A stretch of DNA of 64,000 nucleotides from an uncultured Paracoccaceae bacterium (lineage in GTDB: Bacteria > Pseudomonadota > Alphaproteobacteria > Rhodobacterales > Rhodobacteraceae), in the NCBI GenBank assembly GCA_947496535.1, contig CANMDE010000004.1, positions 124,001 to 188,000 on the forward strand, read 5' to 3'. Position 1 is the first letter of the stretch. Each line of letters begins with the position of its first letter. Below, piece by piece: positions 55,364 through 63,104 of this stretch. Position numbers and translations under genes: made by a program. The notes below the pieces were generated by a model that saw only the letters and a list, made by a program, of their open reading frames with translations, was not told the DNA's origin and searched no databases.

Positions 55364-56887
55364 TTACCCCACAGACCCTTCCAGCGAAATCGCCACAAGC
55401 GCCTGCGCCTCCATGGCAAATTCCATCGGCAGCGCCTGTAGCACTTCCTTGCAGAACCCGTTGACGACCAACGCCACGGCCTCTTCCTCATCCATCCCGC
55501 GAGAGCGGCAATAGAACAGCTGATCATCATCCACTTTCGATGTGGTCGCCTCATGCTCAACACGCGAAGAATTATTCTTCACTTCAATGTAAGGCACCGT
55601 ATGCGCCCCGCATTTATCGCCAATCAGCAAGCTATCGCACTGAGTATAGTTCCGGCTTTCCTTCGCTTTGGGGTGCATCGAAACAAGACCACGATAAGTG
55701 TTCTGCGCCTTGCCTGCAGAAATCCCCTTGGACACGATCCGGGACTTCGTATTCTTGCCCAGATGCACCATCTTCGTGCCAGTATCGGCCTGCTGCATGT
55801 TGTTAGCGATGGCGATTGAGTAGAATTCGCCCTGGCTGTCATCACCGCGCAGAATGCAGGACGGATATTTCCAGGTCACGGCAGACCCAGTCTCTACCTG
55901 CGTCCACATCACCTTGGCCCGGTCGCCCCGGCAATCAGCCCGCTTGGTGACAAAGTTGTAGATACCACCATTGCCATCTTCGTCACCCGGATACCAGTTT
56001 TGCACGGTGGAATACTTCACCTCGGCATCTTCCTCGATGATGATCTCGACCACAGCTGCGTGCAGCTGGGCAGTGTCGCGCTTAGGCGCCGTACAACCTT
56101 CCAGATAGGACACGTAAGAACCCTTATCAGCAATGATCAGCGTCCGCTCGAACTGGCCTGTATTCTCTGCATTGATGCGGAAATAGGTCGACAGCTCCAT
56201 CGGACAACGCACACCCGGCGGCACATAAACAAACGATCCATCAGAGAAGACCGCGCTGTTCAATGTCGCATAGAAATTGTCCGAAGGTGGAACAACAGTG
56301 CCCAGATACTTCTTCACCAGCTCGGGATGCTTCTCAATCGCCTCGGAAATTGAACAGAAAATAACTCCGGCTTTCTCCAGCTCTTTCTGAAAAGTCGTCC
56401 CCAAGGAAACGGAGTCAAACACCGCATCCACAGCCACCTTGCGACCTTCGACGGGCGCGTCTTCAGCACCCTCAACACCGGCAAGAATCATCTGTTCTTT
56501 CAGCGGAATGCCCAGCTTTTCATAAGTGGCGAGCAGCTTCGGATCGACCTCATCCAGCGATTTGGGCTTTTCCTGCATGCTCTTCGGACGGGCATAGTAA
56601 TAGATGTCCTGAAAATCGATGTCAGGATAGCTGACCATCGCCCATGTCGGCTCTTCGATCTTCTCCCAGCGGGCAAAAGCTGACAAACGCCACTCGGTCA
56701 TCCACTCCGGCTCTTCATTCTTCGAAGAAATCAACCGAACGATATCAGGGTTCACGCCCTTGGGGGCATAATCCATCTCAATCTCGGTTTCCCATCCATG
56801 CTTGTAGGTACCCGAGAGTTTCGAGACCGCATCAACCGTTTCCTGATCAACACCGTCTTTGACCTCAATCGTTTCCAAAGCAGTCAT
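55364..56887 (-). CDS. sufB: Fe-S cluster assembly protein SufB
   Basis: About 507 residues, the cluster-building subunit of SufBC2D. Recognisable text: [49 protein letters not shown] (here [20 protein letters not shown]), and [20 protein letters not shown] near the C terminus with conserved Cys and Glu. The ATG before [11 protein letters not shown] is chosen; the frame extends five codons upstream. Confidence 0.97.
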   Translation of the reverse strand: MTALETIEVKDGVDQETVDAVSKLSGTYKHGWETEIEMDYAPKGVNPDIVRLISSKNEEPEWMTEWRLSAFARWEKIEEPTWAMVSYPDIDFQDIYYYARPKSMQEKPKSLDEVDPKLLATYEKLGIPLKEQMILAGVEGAEDAPVEGRKVAVDAVFDSVSLGTTFQKELEKAGVIFCSISEAIEKHPELVKKYLGTVVPPSDNFYATLNSAVFSDGSFVYVPPGVRCPMELSTYFRINAENTGQFERTLIIADKGSYVSYLEGCTAPKRDTAQLHAAVVEIIIEEDAEVKYSTVQNWYPGDEDGNGGIYNFVTKRADCRGDRAKVMWTQVETGSAVTWKYPSCILRGDDSQGEFYSIAIANNMQQADTGTKMVHLGKNTKSRIVSKGISAGKAQNTYRGLVSMHPKAKESRNYTQCDSLLIGDKCGAHTVPYIEVKNNSSRVEHEATTSKVDDDQLFYCRSRGMDEEEAVALVVNGFCKEVLQALPMEFAMEAQALVAISLEGSVG

Positions 56888-56898
56888 CTCATTTCCTC

Positions 56899-57933
56899 TC
56901 AAGCCGCCCGCCGCCGGGCGCGTTTTTCCGTCCAGGCCTGCACAAAGCGCATCACCTCTTCTTCGGTCGTCTCCAGTCCCAGTGACACACGCAAAGCGCC
57001 TGCTGCCACCTCATCATCCAGGCTCAAGGCCTGCAAAACCCGGCTTGTCTTGACCTTGCCGCTGGAACAGGCCGACCCTGCCGATACAGCACACCCAGCC
57101 AGATCCATCGCCATTACTTGCGTTTCGCCTTTCCACCCCGGAGTGGCGAAACAAGAGGTGTTCGGCAAACGCGAAACACCTTTCCCGACAAAAATAGTAC
57201 TCTTTTCGGCAGCCTCAATGGCCTTTTCTAGAATATTTCTAAGTTTCGCAACCCGGTCCCACTTTCCAGCCGCCAAATCTGCCTGCGCGGCCACCGCTGC
57301 AGCGCCCATTCCGGCTATGGCAATCACATTTTCCGTACCCGACCTGCGGCCCATCTCCTGCCCACCGCCCTTGATCTGGGCTGCCACATCCGTACCGGCA
57401 GGAAAGATCAGCGCGCCAACACCCTTGGGGCCACCGAACTTGTGGGCAGACAGAAAAATCATCTCCACTCCGGCCCATGAAAACGCAAAGGGCACACGGC
57501 CAAACCCTTGGGTGATGTCGGACACAGCCAATCCCTTTGGCAGATCCTGCACAATCCCCGTCTCGGAATTGGCCAGTTGAACAACCGATCCCGCCGGATC
57601 ATCAACAACCACCTTGCCATCCACGATGGGCAATACGGGATCGACCCAGGCATGCACCGCATCATGCTCAATCGGGGCGGCCTTCAAGCCGCGCCCTGCC
57701 AGCGCCAAAGCCGCAGCTTCCGTTGCACCAGAGGTAAAGACAACATCCGCACCCGACGCCCCCACAGCCTCGGCCAGCTGCACGCGGGCTTTTTCAACGA
57801 TACCCTTCGCCGCCCGGCCCTCAGCATGAACCGAGGACGGATTGCCGACAACATCCATTGCCGCCAGCATCGCGTCACGGGCCTCAGCCCGCAAAGGGGT
57901 CGTTGCATTATGATCGAGATAAGCTCTCTTCAT
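56899..57933 (-). CDS. iscS: IscS/NifS-type cysteine desulfurase
   Basis: A 344-residue class I desulfurase, shorter than the usual 380-400. The PLP Lys is in [17 protein letters not shown], the PLP-contact Gln in SDITQGFGR and the active Cys in [14 protein letters not shown]. It precedes sufB by eleven bases and follows iscR. With sufS also present the operon has two desulfurases; which one feeds SufBCD is not shown by sequence. Confidence 0.93.
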   Translation of the reverse strand: MKRAYLDHNATTPLRAEARDAMLAAMDVVGNPSSVHAEGRAAKGIVEKARVQLAEAVGASGADVVFTSGATEAAALALAGRGLKAAPIEHDAVHAWVDPVLPIVDGKVVVDDPAGSVVQLANSETGIVQDLPKGLAVSDITQGFGRVPFAFSWAGVEMIFLSAHKFGGPKGVGALIFPAGTDVAAQIKGGGQEMGRRSGTENVIAIAGMGAAAVAAQADLAAGKWDRVAKLRNILEKAIEAAEKSTIFVGKGVSRLPNTSCFATPGWKGETQVMAMDLAGCAVSAGSACSSGKVKTSRVLQALSLDDEVAAGALRVSLGLETTEEEVMRFVQAWTEKRARRRAA

Positions 57934-57941
57934 CTTGGTCC

Positions 57942-57971
57942 AAAAACTCCGGGGTCCGGGGCTGGCCCCGG
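57942..57971 (-). terminator. Terminator-like hairpin between iscR and iscS
   Basis: On the minus strand CCGGGG pairs with CCCCGG around an eleven-base loop, followed two bases later by TTTTT; an alternative tighter stem CCGGGGC/GCCCCGG is also possible. It lies between iscR and the rest of the operon and could lower downstream expression. Confidence 0.45.
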
Positions 57972-58006
57972 CTTATTATCATGTGCGGCGCAGCCGCTCC
58001 TTTTGA

Positions 58007-58468
58007 TCACATCTCATCAACGACCTCGAACAACGCGGGAACAGCGGGACACGGCGCCAGCCCATTACTCACCACGTCCGACAACCGGGCCTGATGCAAA
58101 AACACGTACACATGGGCCGACAACCCTTCCCACAGCCGGTTCGTCAACGACTGGGCACGCGACCCTGACGCACCACCAGAGGCCCCCGCCCCCTTGTGCA
58201 TCGCCGAAACGGTCTCATCCACGGCGCCCAAAATCTCGGCCACGCGAATATCCGATGCAGGCCGCGCCAGACGATATCCACCGCCAGGGCCACGCACCGA
58301 CTCCACAAGACCCGCCCGGCGCAGCTTCACAAACAACTGCTCCAGATAGGGCAGCGAGATATCCTGCCGTTTGGAAATCTCGGTCAGGTTCACCAGATCA
58401 TCGCCCGGCTGCAATGCAACATCGGCCAATGCAACCATCGCATAGCGGCCTTTGGTACTCAGTTTCAT
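58007..58468 (-). CDS. iscR: Rrf2-family Fe-S regulator IscR, single-cysteine type
   Basis: About 153 residues. Winged helix-turn-helix with KLSTKGRYAMVALADVALQ at the start, SLPYLEQLFVKLRRAGLV and the wing GPGGGYRLARPASDI. The three cysteines that bind the cluster in Escherichia coli IscR are missing; only Cys140 (GLAPCPAVP) remains. A single-cysteine IscR with unusual cluster ligation has been reported in Rhodobacter sphaeroides, so this fits the order. First gene of the suf operon. The ATG before KLSTKG is chosen over an upstream in-frame start. Confidence 0.93.
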   Translation of the reverse strand: MKLSTKGRYAMVALADVALQPGDDLVNLTEISKRQDISLPYLEQLFVKLRRAGLVESVRGPGGGYRLARPASDIRVAEILGAVDETVSAMHKGAGASGGASGSRAQSLTNRLWEGLSAHVYVFLHQARLSDVVSNGLAPCPAVPALFEVVDEM

Positions 58469-58562
58469 ACGGGTCCGTCCCCTGATCACGCAATTTCATT
58501 GACGTCCCAAGCCCGCGAGATTAGGTCTCCGTGACCATGATCAGCTTGGGGGTCACCTCAAG

Positions 58563-58579
58563 TTTAGAATCTTTCTAAA
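58563..58579 (-). promoter_or_regulatory. Irr box (TTTAGAA-N3-TTCTAAA) over the -10 of iscR-suf
   Basis: Perfect 17-base dyad of the form described for Irr-box (ICE) sites in alphaproteobacteria. The minus-strand -10 box TAGAAA (58577-58572) lies within it. Irr responds to haem/iron status, so the suf operon should be iron-regulated. Confidence 0.88.
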
Positions 58580-58600
58580 GTGCCTGAGCATTATCGTCAA
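58572..58600 (-). promoter_or_regulatory. Promoter of iscR-suf operon
   Basis: TTGACG (58600-58595) and TAGAAA (58577-58572) on the minus strand with 17 bases between. The start would be about 100 bases from the iscR ATG. Confidence 0.65.
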
Positions 58601-58601
58601 G
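58583..58601. promoter_or_regulatory. Imperfect dyad over the -35 box, candidate IscR site
   Basis: CCTGA, nine bases, TCAAG. Overlaps the -35 TTGACG. IscR of this order is expected to repress its own operon, which makes this the natural candidate, but the consensus was not tested. Confidence 0.4.
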
Positions 58602-58635
58602 AATGCAGACAGGCCGAAACAGAGACGGAAACCGA

Positions 58636-59289
58636 ATGCCCGAAGTCATTTTCCCCGGACCAGAAGGACGCCTCGAAGGGCGCTACCACCCACAAAAGGA
58701 CCGGGACGCCCCCATCGCCATCGTTCTACACCCGCATCCGCAATTCGGCGGGACAATGAATAACCGGGTCGTGCACAAGCTACACTATGCTTTTTATGAC
58801 ATGGGTTTCACCGTGCTGCGGTTCAACTTCCGGGGCGTCGGACGGTCACAAGGCGAGTATGATCAGGGGGTCGGGGAACTCTCCGATGCGGCCTCGGCGC
58901 TCGACTACCTGCAATCGATGAACAACAATTCAAAACATTGCTGGGTGGCCGGATTTTCCTTCGGCGCATGGATCGGCATGCAACTTCTGATGCGCAGACC
59001 GGAAATCACCGGTTTCATCTCAGTGTCGCCTCCGGCCAACATGTATGATTTCAGTTTCCTTGCACCCTGCCCGTCGTCGGGCCTGATCATCAACGGCTCT
59101 AACGACCGGGTCGCACCACCACGGGACACAGTCAGCCTGGTTAGTAAGCTACATGAACAAAAAGGCATCACCATCACCCATACAGAGGTCGACGGCGCCG
59201 GGCATTTCTTTGAAGAGCCACATATGGACCCCATGATTGACACAGTGAAGGACTACGTGAAGCGGCGACTCACTGAAACCACGAGGTAG
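58636..59289 (+). CDS. Alpha/beta hydrolase
   Basis: About 217 residues. Text VLHPHPQFGGTMNNRVVHKL near residue 35 and the nucleophile elbow GFSFGAWIG mark the dienelactone-hydrolase-like / CocE subgroup found beside HD and fatty-acid genes; Asp and His of the triad lie in NGSNDRVAPP and GAGHFFEEP. Substrate unknown. The ATG before PEVIFPGPEG is preferred. It is the first gene of a three-gene + strand run and lies divergent from iscR, possibly within reach of the Irr site. Confidence 0.87.
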   Translation: MPEVIFPGPEGRLEGRYHPQKDRDAPIAIVLHPHPQFGGTMNNRVVHKLHYAFYDMGFTVLRFNFRGVGRSQGEYDQGVGELSDAASALDYLQSMNNNSKHCWVAGFSFGAWIGMQLLMRRPEITGFISVSPPANMYDFSFLAPCPSSGLIINGSNDRVAPPRDTVSLVSKLHEQKGITITHTEVDGAGHFFEEPHMDPMIDTVKDYVKRRLTETTR

Positions 59290-59291
59290 AC

Positions 59292-59921
59292 ATGGCCGAC
59301 AATTACGTCGAACGGATAGCGGGCGAACTGGCTGATCTAGCACTGGCAGATGAGGCGCGACAGGGCGACGAAAAAATCGTCGACCAGATCGGGCAAATGG
59401 TCGGAACGGCATCCCAGACGCTGGAAGAGGCTTACATGACCGCGGTCCGTGTGCGTCGGGCCGAACGTCAAGCGCGTGCACTGCTGGCCAAACGGGCCGG
59501 TAAACCGATCGTGCCACTGGCCGAAGTCATCGAAGACCAAAGCAACAGACGCGACAACACCACTGTTGAAGATGCCGAAGAAGTCATGGAAACAGTCTCC
59601 GCCGTCGCCATGGCTATTCAGGAAGCAACGCCCGAACCGGTCGCCAGCGAGCCAGAACCGGTCGAAGCGGAATTGCCCGAACCGGAACCCGAACTGGTTG
59701 AGCAGGAACCAGAACCGATGCCTGACCCAGAGCCCGAGGTCGAGCCGGAACCAGAGGTGGCCGAAGCCCCCGAACCCAAAGCCGCACCGAAAAAACGCAA
59801 GAAAAAGCTGTCAGGCCCGTGGGATATGGACGGTGGTCTTGAAGAAGAAGACGAAGAAGAAGAACCCCAAGAGCCCGAAGAAGAAGCCGCACCCGCCGCA
59901 CCGCGCCGCGTCAAAAGGTAG
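59292..59921 (+). CDS. Disordered acidic Pro-rich protein, unknown function
   Basis: A 209-residue protein. The first 85 residues are helical (ADNYVERIAGELADLALADE), the rest is low-complexity with Glu-Pro repeats (EPEPELVEQEPEPMPDPEPE), a basic patch KKRKKKLSGPWDM and a terminal EEEDEEEEPQEPEE. No known domain. It starts two bases after the hydrolase stop and ends directly before the HD gene start, so all three are one operon. Confidence 0.75.
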   Translation: MADNYVERIAGELADLALADEARQGDEKIVDQIGQMVGTASQTLEEAYMTAVRVRRAERQARALLAKRAGKPIVPLAEVIEDQSNRRDNTTVEDAEEVMETVSAVAMAIQEATPEPVASEPEPVEAELPEPEPELVEQEPEPMPDPEPEVEPEPEVAEAPEPKAAPKKRKKKLSGPWDMDGGLEEEDEEEEPQEPEEEAAPAAPRRVKR

Positions 59922-60506
59922 ATGACGGCCCGCATCAACGCGCAACTGGCCTTCCTCACCGAAGCGGACAAGCTGAAATCCACCTTGCGCGCCACGACCC
60001 TCTGCGACGGTTCGCGGCGCGAGAACTCCGGCGAACATAGCTGGCATATCGCCCTCTACGCCATGGTGCTGGCTGAACACACCAACCGACCCGTCAACAT
60101 AGATCGGGTGATCAGAATGCTCTTGATCCACGATCTGGTCGAGATCGACGCAGGCGACACCCCCATTCATGGCGATGAGGACCCAACCGAAATCGCCCTG
60201 ATCGAACAGGCCGCCGCCACCCGCATCTTCGGTCTTCTGCCCGAAGATCAAGCCCGACAATTCCGCGACCTCTGGGACGAATTCGAAGCAGCAGAAACAG
60301 ACGATGCCATCTTCGCGAAATCCATCGACCGGGTCCAACCGGTCATCTCAAACCTTGAAAGCGGCGGGCAAAGCTGGACGGACTACAACGTGACCCGCGC
60401 ACAGGTCGAAACCCGGGTCGGCCAAAAGGTCCACCGCGGCGCCCCCGCACTTTGGGCCGCACTGAAAGCCCGGATCGACGCTTGGTTCGACACAAACGGC
60501 GGATAG
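59922..60506 (+). CDS. HD-domain hydrolase (YfbR-like)
   Basis: A 194-residue phosphohydrolase. The metal-binding residues are visible in RRENSGEHSWHIALYAM, LLIHDLVEIDAGDTP and further helices with Glu/Asp. YfbR-type enzymes remove phosphate from deoxynucleoside monophosphates; the exact substrate is not known here. The ATG is immediately after the preceding stop. Confidence 0.88.
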   Translation: MTARINAQLAFLTEADKLKSTLRATTLCDGSRRENSGEHSWHIALYAMVLAEHTNRPVNIDRVIRMLLIHDLVEIDAGDTPIHGDEDPTEIALIEQAAATRIFGLLPEDQARQFRDLWDEFEAAETDDAIFAKSIDRVQPVISNLESGGQSWTDYNVTRAQVETRVGQKVHRGAPALWAALKARIDAWFDTNGG

Positions 60507-61079
60507 GTGAGACCACCGCGCATTGCATTAACTAACCACAACTTAACAAATCGAACCGCGATGCCCGACGTTTTGCCGACGCATGGCCGACCGGTTTCGG
60601 GCGCCCAATTAACCAATAAACAAGGGCGTTAACCGTCGATTCGCCGCAATCGCACAAAATCGATGCACCAAACCCCTCCGCACGTCGCAGGATCAAGGGT
60701 CCACAACACATGCGTCTGGCAAAATCGAGCGATGAAAGGGCGGAAAACCACGCAAAACAGGTTTCAAATCTGACACAAAGCAAACGACCGCTAGCGCTCA
60801 CAGTCGCATCGGCCTATCGGGGCCGACCACAGAACGAACGTTAACACTACTGTCATTAACTCATACAAAAAATCAAATTTTATCAATGCGCTAAAAGACG
60901 TTCCTCACCCCCCAAAGCACCACAAAAGCCCATGGAAACAAAGGCACTGGTCACATTTTTGTCACGTCACACTCATGCGAGCGCCCAACTAGACTGGTCT
61001 GAGTAGGGTTATCCTGACTACAGTAAAAGCCATAATCAGTTCATCGTTTACTTAGTCCCAGCCAAAAAGGACCAGAAAA
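60507..61079. other. Intergenic region with repeat copy and TTAAC direct repeats
   Basis: These 573 bases hold no gene. They include repeat copy B (60566-60652), and two pairs of TTAAC boxes each spaced 15 bases apart (60528-60547 and 60839-60860). A long AT-rich stretch around 60845-60900 precedes the small frame at 61080 and probably contains its promoter. Confidence 0.5.
60566..60652 (+). repeat. Dispersed intergenic repeat, copy B
   Basis: Counterpart of the copy at 26178-26265, same orientation: acgttttgc-gacgcatggccgac-ggt, a TTAA run, gcgttaacc and gattcgc. Both are intergenic, so this is a repeat family of unknown size. Confidence 0.55.
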
Positions 61080-61235
61080 ATGGCCACAACAAAAAAGACC
61101 GAGCCAAAGCCGGCGCAAGACCCAAAACAACAACCGCCCGGGCCCAAAATGCAAGGCAAGCCGGAGACGCCCATCTTTACGGATTTTGCCAGCATATAAA
61201 GACTTCTAAAGCCAGTGATGCAGCGTGTTGCCTGA
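61080..61235 (+). CDS. Small Lys/Pro-rich reading frame
   Basis: Fifty-one residues, beginning ATTKKTEPKPAQDPKQQPPG, with aaaagga nine bases upstream of the ATG. In another frame after the CCCGGGGCCC run the text PKMQGKPETPIFTDFASI ends in TAA at 61200, which would give a neater 39-residue protein if one G were absent; a sequence error or a decayed frame is possible. Function unknown. Confidence 0.4.
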
Positions 61236-61273
61236 TCGTCCTCCCCGATCCCGCATGCTCCACTGGCCTTTTT
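61211..61273 (+). ncRNA. Candidate small RNA with CCTCCC loop and terminator
   Basis: Outer stem GCCAGTG/CACTGGC, inner ATGC/GCAT and an apical GATCG-TCCTCCC-CGATC hairpin fold into a long rod followed by C and six T. The loop is complementary to ribosome-binding sites, as in the CcsR/cuckoo RNA family of Rhodobacterales, which also sits after small genes. It could be the 3' end of the small frame at 61080. Confidence 0.5.
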
Positions 61274-61297
61274 TCTGCCTCCCGGTAAACTCCTGCC

Positions 61298-61633
61298 ATG
61301 GCAGCACTGACCACTATCAAAAACATCGGCCCCGCCTTTGAGAAATCGCTCAAGGCCGTCGGGATCACCAGCGCAGAGCAATTGCGCGACATGGGTGCGG
61401 ACGCTGCCTATACCAAACTTTTGGAAAACGGCTCTAAACCACATTTCATTGGTTACTACGTGCTGCATATGGCCTTGCAGGGCCGCCCCTGGAACGACTG
61501 CAAGGGCGACGAAAAGAAGGCGCTGCGTAAGCAATTCGACAAAATCAAAGCGCAGAGCTTCGATCAGGATCTATCCGAAATGGAACGGGTCCTTGATATG
61601 ATTGGCGTTCGCAGTTCCAAGGCTAATACGTGA
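61298..61633 (+). CDS. TfoX C-terminal domain protein
   Basis: A 111-residue protein of the TfoX/Sxy C-terminal family: IKNIGPAFEKSLKAVGITSA is a helix-hairpin-helix start and LHMALQGRPWNDCKGDEKKA the family end. Full TfoX proteins promote competence; stand-alone C-terminal proteins are of unknown role and common in this order. Its end overlaps the next gene start by four bases (GTGA). Confidence 0.85.
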   Translation: MAALTTIKNIGPAFEKSLKAVGITSAEQLRDMGADAAYTKLLENGSKPHFIGYYVLHMALQGRPWNDCKGDEKKALRKQFDKIKAQSFDQDLSEMERVLDMIGVRSSKANT

Positions 61634-62370
61634 TAGCAATTCTGTTCTGGTTGGGTTTGGGCATCGGCATCGCTTTGGGGATCGGTATCGACCGGCGGCT
61701 TAAGAAACCCGGCATTCTCAGTGCCATCTTTTTCTCGACCATCATGGTTACGCTATCGCTCACCACTTTGATCTCCGCAGGATTCCTGACCGAAAACCTC
61801 TACGCGCAGATCATGCATCCCAAATACACGGCTACTGTTGTGGGTTCCCAAAGCCATTGGGACACCGACAGCGATGGTAACAGTCAAGAAATGCATACAG
61901 CCAGACTACGGTTCACCCAAAACAATGGCAAAGTGATCACGATCCCAAGCACTCAATCGTCAGGTTGGAAACCGGTGGTCGGTGATACCCGAACCGTGCG
62001 CTACCAAGATGGCCAACTTCATGAACCATCCATCTGGCTATACGGTATGCTCCTGCTAATGCTGGCAGTCAGCGGATTCTTCACCCTTGTTGGAGCGTTC
62101 TTCGCGTGCGGTCGATCTGCAGACAAGCTGGTGACTATTGGCGTCAGCGCACTGCTTTTCGTGATAGTTCCCGGCGGTCTCCTGTTCATGGGCGGCGCAA
62201 TGTTGTGGAGCGTCTACGAATATATCTTCGGCTACAATCGGGCAGAGCTTTCTGGCGGGGCTGCTGTTCTTATCGGATTGTTTGGCGCACTCATTCTGTT
62301 TTGCGGCTGGGGGTACGTGTTGATGCTCAGAAAAAACCGTCAAAAAAGAGTTGACGCGGACATAAAGTAA
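61630..62370 (+). CDS. Membrane protein, DUF3592-like
   Basis: A 246-residue protein with about five helices and a periplasmic beta segment between helices 2 and 3 (YTATVVGSQSHWDTDSD, then TARLRFTQNNGKVITIPS and VVGDTRTVRYQDG), which is the DUF3592 layout. Function unknown. GTG start overlapping the TfoX-like stop. Confidence 0.78.
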   Translation: MIAILFWLGLGIGIALGIGIDRRLKKPGILSAIFFSTIMVTLSLTTLISAGFLTENLYAQIMHPKYTATVVGSQSHWDTDSDGNSQEMHTARLRFTQNNGKVITIPSTQSSGWKPVVGDTRTVRYQDGQLHEPSIWLYGMLLLMLAVSGFFTLVGAFFACGRSADKLVTIGVSALLFVIVPGGLLFMGGAMLWSVYEYIFGYNRAELSGGAAVLIGLFGALILFCGWGYVLMLRKNRQKRVDADIK

Positions 62371-62411
62371 AAACCCTTCACATTTGATCTCGACTCTGTT
62401 ATGTTAATGGT

Positions 62412-62816
62412 ATGAACATAGAACAAGATATCGATTTTGAACTCGCCCGTCTCCGCAAACTTGCGTGGAGGATGGACGCTCTTTTTTACATCCCGCGGAC
62501 CAATATCTCGATCGGGCTTGATAACATTCTGGGCCTGATCCCGGTCGTAGGTGACCTGGCTGCACTTGCACCATCGGTCTACATAATCCACCGTGCTCGC
62601 CAACTGGGTGCGACCCCCGGTGCACTGGCCTATATGGTGCTGAATGCCCTGCTCGACTTCGCCTTCGGCTCGATCCCCGTGGTCGGTGACATTTTCGACG
62701 TGCTCTACAACGCGAACATACGCAATTACAAAGTGCTAGAGCGCAATCTTAACAAAATAGCCGCCGGGGCGACGCCAGTCCATGACGGCCAAAAACGGCT
62801 CGCTGCAGCTGGCTAA
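62412..62816 (+). CDS. DUF4112 membrane protein
   Basis: A 134-residue protein with the DUF4112 text RMDALFYIPRTNISIGLDNI, LGLIPVVGDLAALAPSVYI and FGSIPVVGDIFDVLYNANIR, two re-entrant hydrophobic hairpins in each half. The repeated IPVVGD suggests an internal duplication. Function unknown. Confidence 0.9.
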   Translation: MNIEQDIDFELARLRKLAWRMDALFYIPRTNISIGLDNILGLIPVVGDLAALAPSVYIIHRARQLGATPGALAYMVLNALLDFAFGSIPVVGDIFDVLYNANIRNYKVLERNLNKIAAGATPVHDGQKRLAAAG

Positions 62817-62876
62817 GCGGAACCCGAATGCGCCCACCCAGTTGATCCGATAACAACGGTATCGGAAGGACACATC

Positions 62877-63035
62877 ATGGACCTTATTCGGATCATCATC
62901 GCCATTATCCTGCCACCGCTGGGCGTGTTCCTGCAGGTCGGGATTGGTAAACATTTCTGGATCAACATCCTGCTGACAATCCTGGGGTACATCCCCGGGA
63001 TCGTGCACGCGGTGTACATCATCGCGCGGGACTGA
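62877..63035 (+). CDS. YqaE/Pmp3-family small membrane protein
   Basis: Fifty-two residues with two helices: DLIRIIIAIILPPLGVFLQV and INILLTILGYIPGIVHAVYI. Pmp3 proteins are stress-linked, helping to hold membrane potential under salt stress in yeast. Ggaagga precedes the ATG; too short for most gene callers. Confidence 0.9.
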   Translation: MDLIRIIIAIILPPLGVFLQVGIGKHFWINILLTILGYIPGIVHAVYIIARD

Positions 63036-63044
63036 ATTGTCGAC

Positions 63045-63089
63045 CAAAAGCAGGGCGGCTTAGATGTTTCACGACAACCGCCGCCCTGC
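63045..63089 (-). terminator. Terminator of the metalloprotease gene
   Basis: On the minus strand a ten-pair stem gcagggcggc/gccgccctgc with a 20-base loop, followed by TTTT. Confidence 0.6.
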
Positions 63090-63104
63090 ACCCCGGCCAT
63101 GCAA

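Noticed and set aside
60528..60860. TTAAC boxes as CtrA sites
   Set aside because: Spacing is 10 bases between boxes rather than the 7 of the CtrA consensus.
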